DNA of 64,000 nt from Maea johnstoni (GCA_963942565.1 CAWWDR010001049.1:186001-250000); one strand, 5' to 3'; shown: positions 9,555-19,205, numbered from the stretch's first letter. Numbers and translations are program-made. Notes: a model not told the origin generated them from the sequence alone.

Positions 9555-10456
9555 GCTCTAAAAGAATCTTTATATATATCTGTGATCATCAGGAAGAAAG
9601 TAAAACGACTCCTGTTGTAAAGATGTGTAAAGCCTTGAATGTCAGTGAAACAGGTTATTATAAGTGGAAACGATCCCGAAATAAGCCTAGAGCCTGGCAA
9701 CGTCTTCTGGTCGAAATACATGAGATCCTGGATGAGCATCCTGAAAATATGAACTATGGAATAAATAGAGTGCACATTGCGCTAGAACAAAAGAGCATAG
9801 AAGTATCTCGATCAACAGTGATCAGAGCAATGAGAAAAGGAAATCTGCTACACAAGAGCCGAAGAAGCCCTAATGGGCTCACTAAGGCGGATAAGAAGGC
9901 TCAAAGACCTGACAATGTATTGCAGAGGAATTTTACTGCATCAAGACCTAATGAGAAATGGCTTACTGATATTACCGAAGTTCCGTGCTCTGACGGGAAA
10001 TTGTATGTTGCACCTGTTTTGGATTGTTTTGGAGGAGAAATTATCAGCCTCGCAATGCAGGATCATATGAAAAAGGAATTATGCATTCAGGCCATTGATG
10101 ATGCATATAAAAGCAGAACTCCGGGAAACGGAGTTCTCATTCACAGCGATGCTGGCAGCCAGTATACAAGTGATCGGTTTAAAAAGTTACTCGGCGACTA
10201 TCGTGCTGTACAAAGCATGAGTGATGTCGGGAAGTGCTACGACAATGCTCGAATGGAAAGCTTTTTCGCAACACTAAAAAAAGAAAAACTCTATAAAATG
10301 AATACAAGGAAAATGACCAGGAAAGAAATAAAGATCGTAATCTGGCGATATGTCATGGTTTACTATAATCGGAAGCGAATCAGTACGGTTAATGATGGAG
10401 GATGGCCTCCAGCTATTTACAGGGAGAAGGCAGCAAAACAAAAAGTCGCTGCTTAA
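9551..10456 (+). CDS. IS3-family transposase OrfB (DDE integrase core)
   Basis: 301 aa. An HTH_21-type N-terminal part (YGINRVHIALEQK) precedes the rve catalytic core. The DDE residues fall in NEKWLTDITEV (D), VLIHSDAGSQYTS (D) and YDNARMESFFATLKKE (E). Length and motif order are normal and the frame is unbroken, so the element looks potentially active. It cuts and joins element ends. Confidence 0.92.
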   Translation: MSSKRIFIYICDHQEESKTTPVVKMCKALNVSETGYYKWKRSRNKPRAWQRLLVEIHEILDEHPENMNYGINRVHIALEQKSIEVSRSTVIRAMRKGNLLHKSRRSPNGLTKADKKAQRPDNVLQRNFTASRPNEKWLTDITEVPCSDGKLYVAPVLDCFGGEIISLAMQDHMKKELCIQAIDDAYKSRTPGNGVLIHSDAGSQYTSDRFKKLLGDYRAVQSMSDVGKCYDNARMESFFATLKKEKLYKMNTRKMTRKEIKIVIWRYVMVYYNRKRISTVNDGGWPPAIYREKAAKQKVAA

Positions 10457-10593
10457 ATATATTGGGAGTATTTAGGACTGCACTGATGTTGACATTTCCA
10501 TTTCACTTTAATCATTCACTATTCCATGTATGTATGGTTTCTGCTATAAAAATGAGAATTTAATAGGGGTAGAACACCTATTTGCACCTGAAT

Positions 10594-11982
10594 CTAAAGC
10601 AATGCTGATAGTTTTCTCCCCTCATTCAGTTTATGCAGTCTTTTGAAATTATATGAGAGTGTTACAAGATCCCATTCAAGTTCTACTTTTTCTTTTCCCC
10701 GCAATAAAAACTGCCTGAATCCCATTACAGATTTTATGATACCGAAAACCGGTTCCACAGTTTCTTTCCGTAGTTTGTATCGCTTTTTCCCATCACTGGT
10801 CCTAAGCCTATGAAGCATTTTTTCTTTTGTGGTTGCTTCTTCAGGAGGAGGTGGAGGATCATCCCTTTTTTCTAAATCCTCAATGGTCTTGTGATGACCG
10901 TACTTTTCAACTGCACAGTAGACAATTGGACCTTTTCCATTATCTTCAACCGTAAGTACAGCTTGTTCACTAAAATAACCTGTATCAGAGCTAACGTCAC
11001 TTATTATACGAATATCAGAATCAACACTATTTACACCGGGCTCAAGTTCCTGCTTGTCATTGGCTTTAGTCGTAAGATGCTTTCCAAGAATTAACATGCT
11101 TCCTTCTGTATCGACTGCGGCCTGGGCATTATAGGCCTGTTCGAAATGATTTCCATTTCCCGCTTTCATTATCCGGCTATCTTCATCGGTAAAATTAAAT
11201 TGCATACTGTCCGGGGGAATTTTAGCAGGAGGTTTGGGTTCTCTCCCCCGAGGGCTTTTTCCATCCTTACGGTCTTTATCCCGTTTATTTTTCTTTTCTT
11301 CATATTCTGCCTGTTTCTCTTTGTAAATATCTTCATAGCGCTCTTCGATAACACTACAGGCTTTTTTCAACACCTCTTTGCGGTTTTGACGTCTACTTAT
11401 TTCATCGGGAATTGTCAGACCATCGAGTAACGGAGTATTATCTGCATCTTCCGCTTTTTGTGTTAATTGTTCAAGTTCGAGCTGCTTAATCTTCTTCAAA
11501 GCTCGTTTATAGCTTACTGCTGAGTGTTTGCTGGCATTGGCTTTGATCTTGGTACCATCAATACTAATACCGCCAACTTTTTTAATATTGCCAACTTCGG
11601 CAGCCATCATTAATACTTTGACAAAGGCCTCTTTAAATACGGAACGGTTTTTCAATCGGAATGAACATATCGTGTCATGGTCGGGATGTTTATCCCCTCC
11701 GCAGATATAGCGTACTGCTACATCCAGATATGTTGCCTGCTCAATTTCCCTTGAACTGAATCTTCCTGTGGCATAATTGTAGATCAGTAAAGAAAGCATC
11801 ATTGCTGGTGGGTACTGAGGACTGCCACTACCACGCTTGTTTACTGAAAACCCTCTCAGATCCAATGTCTCGACGGCATCTATGACAAAATGAACCAGAT
11901 CATTTTCTGGAATCCAATCCCGTAAATCGGGGGGTAAAAACATGGGGGTGTCTCTATCTATGTTAATGAAGTTTGCGCTCAT
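10594..11982 (-). CDS. IS1182-family transposase (element 1)
   Basis: 462 aa. Starts MSANFINIDRDTPMFLPPDL, with the DUF772-type N-terminal domain (SREIEQATYLDVAVRYICGG) and a DDE core. Identifiable blocks are ISIDGTKIKANAS (first D), the central DEDSRIMKAGNG, and VSSDTGYFSEQ (second D). The C-terminal transposase block is RKETVEPVFGIIKSVMGFRQF (E). It is roughly 80% identical by eye to the element-2 transposase at 13338-14732. The reading frame is intact, although both ends of its element have been displaced by other insertions. Confidence 0.9.
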   Translation of the reverse strand: MSANFINIDRDTPMFLPPDLRDWIPENDLVHFVIDAVETLDLRGFSVNKRGSGSPQYPPAMMLSLLIYNYATGRFSSREIEQATYLDVAVRYICGGDKHPDHDTICSFRLKNRSVFKEAFVKVLMMAAEVGNIKKVGGISIDGTKIKANASKHSAVSYKRALKKIKQLELEQLTQKAEDADNTPLLDGLTIPDEISRRQNRKEVLKKACSVIEERYEDIYKEKQAEYEEKKNKRDKDRKDGKSPRGREPKPPAKIPPDSMQFNFTDEDSRIMKAGNGNHFEQAYNAQAAVDTEGSMLILGKHLTTKANDKQELEPGVNSVDSDIRIISDVSSDTGYFSEQAVLTVEDNGKGPIVYCAVEKYGHHKTIEDLEKRDDPPPPPEEATTKEKMLHRLRTSDGKKRYKLRKETVEPVFGIIKSVMGFRQFLLRGKEKVELEWDLVTLSYNFKRLHKLNEGRKLSALL

Positions 11983-13168
11983 GTCAGAATTCTATCTGAT
12001 TTATTGTTATTTGGGAATATAGACAATATGATGTGACCCCCGTGTTTGTACATTCGTGGATTAGCTTACACTTTAGTTAATCAACTAAGTATAAGCACGC
12101 CATATACAAAGGAACGGAGGCCACTATGAAAAGTTTATTTTATGTCGGTATGGATGTCCACAAAGATTCAATATCAATCGCTGTTTTAAGAGACAATAAT
12201 AAAAATGTCGAATTTGAAAGACAGATCAGAAATGAGCCTGCAAGAATCAAGAAGTTTTTTAACAAGTATATAGATGAAAGTCTCATATGCTGTTATGAAG
12301 CTGGTCCTACAGGTTTCGCTCTTTATCGGCAACTGGAAGAAATGAATATTACCTGCTATGTTGCAGCACCTTCTCTTTTACCTCGAAAACCAGGCGATCG
12401 AATTAAAACTGATAAAAGAGATGCGCTGATGCTGGCAAAAGTTCTTAGAAATCAAGAAATAGTCAGTGTATATGTACCTAGCGCTTCTGATGAAGCAGTT
12501 CGAGATTATTTGAGAATGTGTACTGACATGAGAACTGATTTAAAGAAGCAAAAACAGCGGTTAAACCACTTTCTTCTTAGAATTGGGATAAAGTATACAG
12601 GAGGTACTAGAACCTGGACTGTCGTGTATAGAAAGTGGCTTAAGTCTCTTGCCTTTAAAGAAGAAATTCATCAATCAGTTCTTAATGAATACTTCACAAC
12701 GATTCAGGAACAAGAAGCAAAAATTGATCGATTAAAGGATAAGATAGATGAGATTGCAGCAGAGGCAAAGTATGTAGAGAACGTATCAAAGTTGAGATGC
12801 TTTAAAGGTATTGATACATTGACGGCATTAACATTCATAGCCGAAATTGGTGATTTCAGAAGATTCAGAAAGGCGCAAAACTTTATGTCCTATATGGGGC
12901 TTGTACCATCAGAGCGTTCCAGTGGTAATCAAAGACGACTGGGAAGTATTACTAAGGCGGGGAATTCCAGATTGCGGAAGTTATTAATTGAATCAAGTTG
13001 GCATTACAGACATTACGGCCCTTCAAAAAAACTCAACACGAGGAGGAAGGGTCAAGATTGTGAAATTGTAGCTTATGCGGATAAAGCAGGATGGAGATTG
13101 AATAAGAAATTCAAAAAGTTAACTTATAGAGGTAAAGTGAGCCAGAAAATTGTTACAGCTTTTGCTAG

Positions 13169-14803
13169 CAGTCTGTCGGGTTGATAAACCTTCGTAACGT
13201 CGAAAATTAAATAAAATCCCGGTTTGTTAGGCTTTATAGAAATTCTAACCAACTTAATCGGAAAATATAAAATAAAATCAATTTTTCCGTCAATTTTACC
13301 CTTTATAGAGTCGTTTTTATCTCTGGAAGCACTCTCCCTACAACATCACAGACAATCGTCTCCCATCGTTCAGTTTGTACAGCCGTTTTAAATTATATGA
13401 AAGAGTGACAAGGTCCCATTCCAGACCTGCTTTTTCTTTCCCTCGCAAAGAAAATTGCCTGAATCCCATTACTGTTTTTATGATGCCAAAAACTGGTTCT
13501 ACCGTTTGTTTTCGAAGTTTATACCTTTCTTTTCCTTCTTTGGTTCTCAGACGATGAATCATTTTTTCTTTTGTGGTTGCATCTTTCGGAGGTGGCGGAG
13601 GATCAGCCTTTTCTTCCAAATCGGCAACAGTCCGGTGGTGACCATGCTTTTCAACAGCACAATAGACAATCGGGCCATTTCCATTATCTTCAACTGCAAG
13701 TACAGCTTTTTCACTGAAATAACCAGTATCAGAACTGACATCACTTATATTTCGAACTGCAGAATCAACACTATCAGTACACGGCTCAAGCTCAAGTTTG
13801 TCATTTGCATGAGCCGTCAAATACTTTCCCAGAATCAACATGCTTCCTTCGGTATCGACAGCTGCCTGGGCATTGTATGACTGCAGGAAGTGGTTGCCGT
13901 TTCCTGCTTTCATTATTTGACTTTCTTCATCTGTAAAATTGAACTGCATATTATCAGACGGTGTCTCCCCAGGTGGTTTGGGTTCTCTTCCCCGTGGTTT
14001 ATTACCACTTTCACGGACTTTATCCCGTTTATTCTTTTTCTCTTCATATTCAGCTCGTTTTTCTTTGTAGATCTCTTCATAACGTTCTTCAATGGCAGCT
14101 TTAGCCTTCTCCAATGCCTTCTTTCGATTTTCTCTACGGCTTATTTCATCAGGAATTGTCAGGCCATCGAGAAGTGGCGTGCTGTCTGCCTCCTCTGCTT
14201 TCTGTGTTAATTGTTCAATTTCCAGTTCAAGCTGCTTAATTTTCTTTACAGCCCGTTTATAACTCACTGCCGAATGTTTGCTGGCATTGGCTGAAATCTT
14301 AGTTCCGTCGACACTGATACCACCGACTTTCTTTAGGTTCCCAATTTCAGAAGCCACCATCAGAACCTTGATAAAAGATTCCTTGAATACATCTCGATTT
14401 TTTAAACGGAATGAACATATTGTGTCGTGGTCCGGATGTTTATCTCCACCGCATATATATCGCACTGCCACATCAAAATACGTTGCCTGTTCAATTTCTC
14501 TTGAAGAAAATCTTCCTGTAGCATAGCTGTAAATCAGCAGTGTCAGCATCATCGCCGGTGGATACTGGGCGTTTCCACTGCCTCGTGTATTTATAGAAAA
14601 ACTGCTTAGATCCAGTGTATCTACTGCATCTATTATAAAATGGACCAGGCTGTTTTCGGGTAGCCATTCCCGCAGGTCAGCAGGAAAAAGCATCGGAGTA
14701 TCTCTGTCAATATTTATAAAATTTGCACTCATGAAGGAATTTTATGCGAGAAATTGAATTCTGGAAATTCTTTTTTTAGAAAGGGGTAAAGTCCGACAGA
14801 CTG
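13169..14803 (-). mobile_element. IS1182-type element 2, inserted in the IS110 transposase
   Basis: Ends CAGTCTGTCGG (13169) and CCGACAGACTG (to 14803) are flanked by CTAG at 13165-13168 and 14804-14807. The interrupted IS110 gene fits together exactly across one CTAG, proving a 4-bp duplication or a CTAG-specific insertion. Length 1,635 bp with one transposase gene. Confidence 0.9.
13338..14732 (-). CDS. IS1182-family transposase (element 2)
   Basis: 464 aa, co-linear with the element-1 enzyme. Same N-terminal MSANFINIDRDTP, the DDE region (ISVDGTKISANAS; VSSDTGYFSEK) and the C-terminal RKQTVEPVFGIIKTVMGFRQF. A charged coiled-coil insert rich in K, E and R lies near residues 190-250. The frame is complete and the element boundaries are clean, so this is the best candidate for an active copy. 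Confidence 0.9.
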   Translation of the reverse strand: MSANFINIDRDTPMLFPADLREWLPENSLVHFIIDAVDTLDLSSFSINTRGSGNAQYPPAMMLTLLIYSYATGRFSSREIEQATYFDVAVRYICGGDKHPDHDTICSFRLKNRDVFKESFIKVLMVASEIGNLKKVGGISVDGTKISANASKHSAVSYKRAVKKIKQLELEIEQLTQKAEEADSTPLLDGLTIPDEISRRENRKKALEKAKAAIEERYEEIYKEKRAEYEEKKNKRDKVRESGNKPRGREPKPPGETPSDNMQFNFTDEESQIMKAGNGNHFLQSYNAQAAVDTEGSMLILGKYLTAHANDKLELEPCTDSVDSAVRNISDVSSDTGYFSEKAVLAVEDNGNGPIVYCAVEKHGHHRTVADLEEKADPPPPPKDATTKEKMIHRLRTKEGKERYKLRKQTVEPVFGIIKTVMGFRQFSLRGKEKAGLEWDLVTLSYNLKRLYKLNDGRRLSVML

Positions 14804-15589
14804 CTAGAGAATTATCTGGTTTTATCTGGGGTATGATGCTTGGGAATACAGATCCAATTACAGTAGCCCAATAATTTATATAATAAAATAATTATCTGGG
14901 AAGAAGGATGGATAGAGAAGCTATAGCGATAAAGGTGAATCCTTGGTAAAAAACTTGAGGCAATAAGTCTATTGATCCTCGACTATAGACAGAGGAAGCG
15001 CCCGACGAAACCATTGGCCTGTGGTAATCAATCCACGTATATCAGAGTGGTCTATCGCCGCGTAATCTGTTTCTCTATCTTTTCTTCTATCCGGATAAAT
15101 CAGGAGGCTGTTATCGAAAGAAAAATCAGAACTTGACAAAGGTCACAACATATCAGTTTTTTAGAAAGTCCGACAGACTGCTAGCCATTATTTAGTCTAT
15201 AAAAGATTAGATGTCTTAAAAAAAATGCACTATGATAACCACATGTATAATGAAATGTCAGGAATTGATGAGGCTGCACTGGGCCCTATATTGGGACCAT
15301 ATTGCTGTGCCTCTGTTACATTTGGAGTACAGGAGGAGATCGATCTTTTTCAATTATTTGAACAATTTAGTTCTGTGAAAATCAGCGATAGTAAAAAATT
15401 ATATACCTCTGGTAAGTCATTAAAAGATTTGGAAAATACTGCCCTTACATTCCTTACTGTATATAAAAAGTCAACACCAGAGAATTTATTGGATTTGATA
15501 AACATTCTTATTTCAAATCCGTAAAGGTCAAACTAACACCGTATTGAATTACAGCTACTCCTGATTTATGTTTTTCTGAGGAGAAAATA

Positions 15590-15880
15590 ATGATCAGAAA
15601 AACAGAAAGCTACTGGAAAAAACACATTGAAAATTGGAAAATCAGCGAACAGACTGCACACCAATATTGTAAAAATAACGGATTAGTTCAAAGTACATTT
15701 CAGAGATGGATTAAAAAATTAGATAAGAGAATTGTTCCCATAAAAATAGATCTACCAGTACAAAATAACTGCCATAATAATATTGTAATCGAAGGTTCGG
15801 GAATAAAAAATTCTCTTCCTGAAAATGTAAATCCAACACTACTATCAGCATCCATAAGAGAAATTAAAAAATGTTCATAA
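15590..15880 (+). CDS. tnpA: IS66 accessory protein TnpA
   Basis: 96 aa. N-terminal MIRKTESYWKKHIENWK and the helix-turn-helix-like block HQYCKNNGLVQSTFQRWIKKL are typical of the small first IS66 gene. It overlaps tnpB by 10 bp, implying coupling. TnpA and TnpB are needed for IS66 transposition, but their biochemical role is unsettled. Confidence 0.85.
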   Translation: MIRKTESYWKKHIENWKISEQTAHQYCKNNGLVQSTFQRWIKKLDKRIVPIKIDLPVQNNCHNNIVIEGSGIKNSLPENVNPTLLSASIREIKKCS

Positions 15881-16218
15881 ACTTGGATACTGTGGGGATT
15901 TACGTAGTTCCCGGATTTACTGATATGAGAAAACAGATAACAGGACTGTCGTCAGCCCTGTATGACTTATGCGATATCGATTTAATGGAGCCCAATATTT
16001 TCATTTTCTGCGGAAAGTCCAAAAAGATATTGAAAATATTATATTGGGAAAGAAATGGATTCTGTCTATGGCAAAAGAAATTAGGTAAAGATAAATTCCC
16101 ATGGCCAGTCTCCGAATCGGACATTCAGATTATAGACCTGGAAAAATTACACTTACTCCTGAAGGGAATCGATTTCTGGAAAGAGCATAAATCAATTAAT
16201 TCAAAAGATTTTTTCTGA
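15871..16218 (+). CDS. tnpB: IS66 accessory protein TnpB (Orf2)
   Basis: 115 aa. It contains the family blocks VYVVPGFTDMRKQITGLSS-like (GIYVVPGFTDMRKQ), KILYWERNGFCLWQKKL and LLLKGIDFW, matching IS66 Orf2. It ends 40 bp before tnpC. The intact frame and normal length suggest function. Confidence 0.92.
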   Translation: MFINLDTVGIYVVPGFTDMRKQITGLSSALYDLCDIDLMEPNIFIFCGKSKKILKILYWERNGFCLWQKKLGKDKFPWPVSESDIQIIDLEKLHLLLKGIDFWKEHKSINSKDFF

Positions 16219-16258
16219 AGGGGTTTTATAATATTTTTATAAGATTTATAATCTGGAA

Positions 16259-17809
16259 ATGGATAATGTGGATTTCTCAAAACTGAGTAAAGAAGAACTG
16301 ATACAGGAGATCAAACGACTTAATGATAAAGTCGAAAATCAATCGGAAGAGATAAGTATCTTAAAAAAATATATCTTTGCCAGAAAGAATGAGAAGTGGA
16401 CTAAAGAAGACAAAGAAAAGAGTCAGACATTCAATGAAACGGAAAGCACTAGTGCAGAAGATTCGGATCAGAAAGATAAAAACGACACAGATAATGATAA
16501 AACAGAATCAAAAGATAAAAAAAAGACTGGAAAGAAGCCTCTTCCTGCTGGCATACCAAGAGAAAAAGTCATCTTTGATGTAGAGGACGACGAGAGTCTG
16601 TGTCCATGCTGCGGGAAAAAAAGACCACAAATGGGCTCATCTTCCACCGAAGAGCTTGAGTTCCTAAGAGCTCAGATTCTTGTGAAAGAATACATTACAA
16701 AAAAATATGGGGCATGCAGTTGCAGCGGATTTCAGAATAATACAGAACTTTCCCAGGTTTTAGAGGCAAAAGCACCCTCCAGATTCATTCCCGGCAGCAT
16801 AGCATCTCCCAGTCTCGTGGCTCAGATAGTTGTAAGTAAATTTGTAGATGGTATCCCTCTCTACAGACAGGAGAGGATTTTTAAACGAATTGATATTAAA
16901 ATCAGCAGACAGAGTATGAGCAACTGGTGCCTTACTGCTTCCAGAAAATGTGGAGATATACTCGAACATATGCGGAAGATAGCCATAAATGGAAGCATGA
17001 TTAACATGGATGAGACAACGGTTCAGGTTTTAAAAGAAAATAATAGAGAACCGGATAGTAAATCCTATATGTGGGTTATGGTCGGTGGTTCTGAGGGAAA
17101 AAAAGTCATTCTGTTCAATTATTCGCCTACAAGAAAACAGGAAAAACCCTTTTCATTGTTAAAAGGATTTAAAGGAATACTTCAAACTGATGGTTATGCC
17201 GCATACAATAAAGCTGTGAAAGAATATGATCTCTGGCATGTCGGTTGCTTAACACATGCCAGGAGAAAGTTTTTTAAATTAGCTGAGGTGACTAAGAAAA
17301 AAGGGAAAGCTCATAAAGGTGTGGAGTTTTTCACCAGACTGTATAAGGTAGAAACGAAACTGATAATTGAAAATCTCTCACTGGAAGATTTCTTAAAAAA
17401 AAGGAGAAAATTGGCGATTCCCATATGGCAGGAATTTCATAAATGGCTAGTCGATGTCAAAAGGAAAGTCGCTCCCGATTCAAAACTTGATTTGGCCATT
17501 AATTACTCGTTAAATCAGTATAAAAACCTTGTTCGATATTTGAGATATCCTGAGATCAAACCAGATAATAATATTGCTGAAAATGCTATCAGGCCATTCT
17601 GTGTTGGTCGAAAAAATTGGCTGTTCAACATAACACCAAGAGGTGCTCATTCAAGTGCTGCTCTATATTCTCTGGTGGAGACTGCGAAAGCTAACAAGGT
17701 GGAACCTGACCTATATTTGAACTATATGTTCTCAGAAATACCCAAAATAACAGATAAAACTGATCTCGATGCTCTTATGCCGTGGAATCTGCCTGAAAAA
17801 ACCCTTTGA
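16259..17809 (+). CDS. tnpC: IS66 transposase TnpC
   Basis: 516 aa. A coiled-coil N-terminus (LIQEIKRLNDKVENQSEEI) and a charged linker lead to a zinc-finger-like CPCCGKKRP motif. The DDE transposase core follows: INMDETTVQVL (D), LQTDGYAAYN (D), HVGCLTHARRKFF, and NNIAENAIRPFCVGRKNWLF with the catalytic E. The C-terminal DUF4372/IS66-C region ends LMPWNLPE. Complete. Confidence 0.95.
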   Translation: MDNVDFSKLSKEELIQEIKRLNDKVENQSEEISILKKYIFARKNEKWTKEDKEKSQTFNETESTSAEDSDQKDKNDTDNDKTESKDKKKTGKKPLPAGIPREKVIFDVEDDESLCPCCGKKRPQMGSSSTEELEFLRAQILVKEYITKKYGACSCSGFQNNTELSQVLEAKAPSRFIPGSIASPSLVAQIVVSKFVDGIPLYRQERIFKRIDIKISRQSMSNWCLTASRKCGDILEHMRKIAINGSMINMDETTVQVLKENNREPDSKSYMWVMVGGSEGKKVILFNYSPTRKQEKPFSLLKGFKGILQTDGYAAYNKAVKEYDLWHVGCLTHARRKFFKLAEVTKKKGKAHKGVEFFTRLYKVETKLIIENLSLEDFLKKRRKLAIPIWQEFHKWLVDVKRKVAPDSKLDLAINYSLNQYKNLVRYLRYPEIKPDNNIAENAIRPFCVGRKNWLFNITPRGAHSSAALYSLVETAKANKVEPDLYLNYMFSEIPKITDKTDLDALMPWNLPEKTL

Positions 17810-18445
17810 CGCTTACTCAAATCCAATGAGAATTGAAAGAATTAAAAAAATTCCTTGGTTTAATATCATAGAAAAAATATCAATACCTGTTTCTTGTCAT
17901 AGAAATGATATTAATCAAAATAGTAATAAACTAAGAACCTTTCTTTCAGATAACAGTATTGAGATAAAAAAAATTATTGCAGATGTTTTTCCTGCAGCAG
18001 ATTTTAATAATTACTTAAATGATGGAAATAATAAAAGTGAAGCATGTCAAAAAATTCTCTCTCCATTAGTAAAAAGGACATTGTCAGATAAATCAAGAAT
18101 CGTCATAGATAGGCAGGGAGGCAGAAAGTATTATGGAGAGTGGCTTATTGACTTATTCCCCAATTCGTCCATTTTAATCGAGAGGGAAACAAAAGATCTA
18201 TCGTCCTACGATCTAGGAGAATCTCAGATCAGATTTCAAGTAAAAGGTGATGATAAATATCTGGAAACGGCATTGGCTTCGATCTTTTCAAAATACTTAA
18301 GAGAGCTATTCATGATTGCCTTTAACCAATACTGGTCGGAACAAGCACAGGGGATAAAAAAGACTGCCGGCTATCCTCAAGATGGCAAACGATTTATTAA
18401 AGACCTGGATGATTTGAATCTAAGCTATGATAAAGAAATTCTAAT

Positions 18446-18481
18446 AAGAAAAAAATAGGGCTTTCCTTTTAAAGGAAAGCC
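18446..18481 (-). terminator. Terminator after plsC
   Basis: Stem GGCTTTCCTTT (18459-18469) pairs with AAAGGAAAGCC (18471-18481). On the minus strand it is followed by a T-rich run (18457-18446) that overlaps the end of the convergent RNase HII-like gene. It may also act in the other direction. Confidence 0.75.
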
Positions 18482-18488
18482 TTATGAA

Positions 18489-19205
18489 TTACATTTGAGA
18501 GATTTTCTCTTCAATACCGCTTTTAACAGCATTTCTCAACTCACCGGTCTTTTCATATTTATCAAAGGGAATCGAATCGAGAACTTCAAGTTTGATAGTT
18601 ATCTTCTTTTTAAAAAATAAACCCTGATATGCTTTATCTGAATCGATAATAGCTATGGGAAGAATATCTATTTTCTTTTTCTTTGCAAGAAGGAATGCCC
18701 CATCTCTAAATCGCCCCAATTCTCTTCCTTCATGTCTGGTACCCTCAGGGAAAATCATAATGGAATTTCCCATATCAAGGTTTTCTTCACAAGCTCTCAT
18801 CATTTTGAATTTGCTTTTAGGATCTTTCCTACTAATAAAAATCGTTTTATTAAGAGACATATTCCAACCGACAAAAGGTATTTTTCTCAATGAATCTTTT
18901 GAAATCCATTTAAAATTAATAAAAAGACCATGAACTGAAGGTATATCCATCAAAGAAGTGTGATTCGGTGTGATCACATAAGTTTTTTTAAGGTCAATTT
19001 TCTCTCTGCCTATTATTTCAACTTTCGTAAATGGATTTAACCACACAAATGAAGAACCCCAAACATTGGCAAAGAACATTAATAGTCTAAGTTTTTTATC
19101 AAAAAGGACTGTAAAAATCCATGTGATCAAAGAGATTGTAAACATGATTAATTGAATTGCAGGAATTATTATAACCCAGTAAAAGAGTGATAATATATAT
19201 TTCAT
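18489..19205 (-). CDS. plsC: 1-acyl-sn-glycerol-3-phosphate acyltransferase (PlsC family)
   Basis: 238 aa membrane-associated acyltransferase. An N-terminal hydrophobic region (residues 5-45) precedes the HxxxxD catalytic motif NHTSLMD, then KWISKDSLRKIPFVGW and the substrate-binding block FPEGTRHEGRELGRFRDG. It acylates lysophosphatidate to phosphatidate in phospholipid synthesis. Monocistronic, with a terminator directly after. An intact chromosomal gene between two IS-damaged regions. Confidence 0.9.
   Translation of the reverse strand: MKYILSLFYWVIIIPAIQLIMFTISLITWIFTVLFDKKLRLLMFFANVWGSSFVWLNPFTKVEIIGREKIDLKKTYVITPNHTSLMDIPSVHGLFINFKWISKDSLRKIPFVGWNMSLNKTIFISRKDPKSKFKMMRACEENLDMGNSIMIFPEGTRHEGRELGRFRDGAFLLAKKKKIDILPIAIIDSDKAYQGLFFKKKITIKLEVLDSIPFDKYEKTGELRNAVKSGIEEKISQM

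Larger units (their letters stand above)
9241..10482 (+). mobile_element. IS3-family element inserted in IS1182 element 1
   Basis: Terminal inverted repeats begin TGCAGTC: left TGCAGTCTAAAATACCC at 9241; the reverse complement of the right end reads TGCAGTCCTAAATACTCCC, ending at 10482. Two overlapping reading frames (orfA, orfB) fill it. I see no clear 3-4 bp target duplication. It separates the left end of element 1 (9138) from its transposase gene. Confidence 0.85.
12126..14874 (+). pseudogene. IS110-family transposase, split by IS1182 element 2
   Basis: Residues 1-346 (12126-13164) carry the DEDD-type RuvC-like N-terminal domain: GMDVHKDSISIAVL (first D), CYEAGPTGFALY (E), TDKRDALMLAKVL (D..D). 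The transposase_20 domain follows, with CFKGIDTLTALTFIAEIGDF and MSYMGLVPSERSSG. The frame then runs into the insertion. The lost tail resumes at 14804 and reads ARELSGFIWGMMLG to a stop at 14872-14874, the usual IS110 C-terminus. Removing 13169-14807 restores one CTAG and the original frame. Confidence 0.9.
12026..15153 (+). mobile_element. IS110-family element, interrupted by IS1182-type element 2
   Basis: The limits are set by an imperfect inverted repeat: ATATGATGTGACC at 12026-12038 and GGTCACAACATAT at 15141-15153. After subtracting element 2 with one CTAG copy, it measures about 1.49 kb, normal for IS110. The non-coding 3' part (14875-15153) contains paired segments, possibly the bridge-RNA or end region, but I cannot assign them. 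The ends are inferred. Confidence 0.6.
9138..15180. mobile_element. IS1182-type element 1, carrying nested IS3, IS110 and a second IS1182-type element
   Basis: The outer ends are inverted repeats CAGTCTGTCGG at 9138 and CCGACAGACTG ending at 15180, each abutted by CTAG (9134-9137 and 15181-15184). The transposase gene lies at 10594-11982. Removing the IS3 (1,242 bp) and the IS110 nest (3,128 bp) leaves about 1,670 bp, close to the 1,635 bp of element 2. The motif TTTTTTAGAAAG before the right end is shared with element 2. CTAG is probably the preferred target, so it does not by itself prove a simple duplication. Confidence 0.75.
15521..17816 (+). mobile_element. IS66-family element with 8-bp target duplication
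   Basis: The ends are GTAAAGGTCAA at 15521 and, inverted, GTAAGCGTCAA ending at 17816, the IS66-type GTAAGCG terminus. TCAAATCC flanks both sides (15513-15520 and 17817-17824), the 8-bp duplication typical of the family. Three genes tnpA, tnpB and tnpC fill it in the usual order. Confidence 0.95.
15225..18458 (+). pseudogene. RNase HII-like gene split by IS66 insertion
   Basis: The 5' piece (15225-15520) reads MSGIDEAALGPILGP ... ISDSKKLY, matching the RNase HII opening DEAGRGP and DSKKL. The 3' piece (17825-18458) continues PMRIERIKKIPW and holds IDRQGGRKYYGEW (third acidic site), ALASIFSKYLRE (equivalent of ASI-AK--RD, with Glu in place of Asp) and GYPQDGKRF. Removing the IS and one 8-bp repeat gives one continuous frame of about 310 aa. 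RNase HII cleaves RNA in RNA-DNA hybrids. This divergent version has an insertion in the middle and a shifted fourth residue. The start could also be at 15243 or 15255. Confidence 0.7.

Noticed and set aside
9134-15184. CTAG flanks taken as proof that element 1 made a simple insertion
   Set aside because: All ends of this IS type abut CTAG, so recombination between two copies would look the same. The sulfatase does not resume on the far side.
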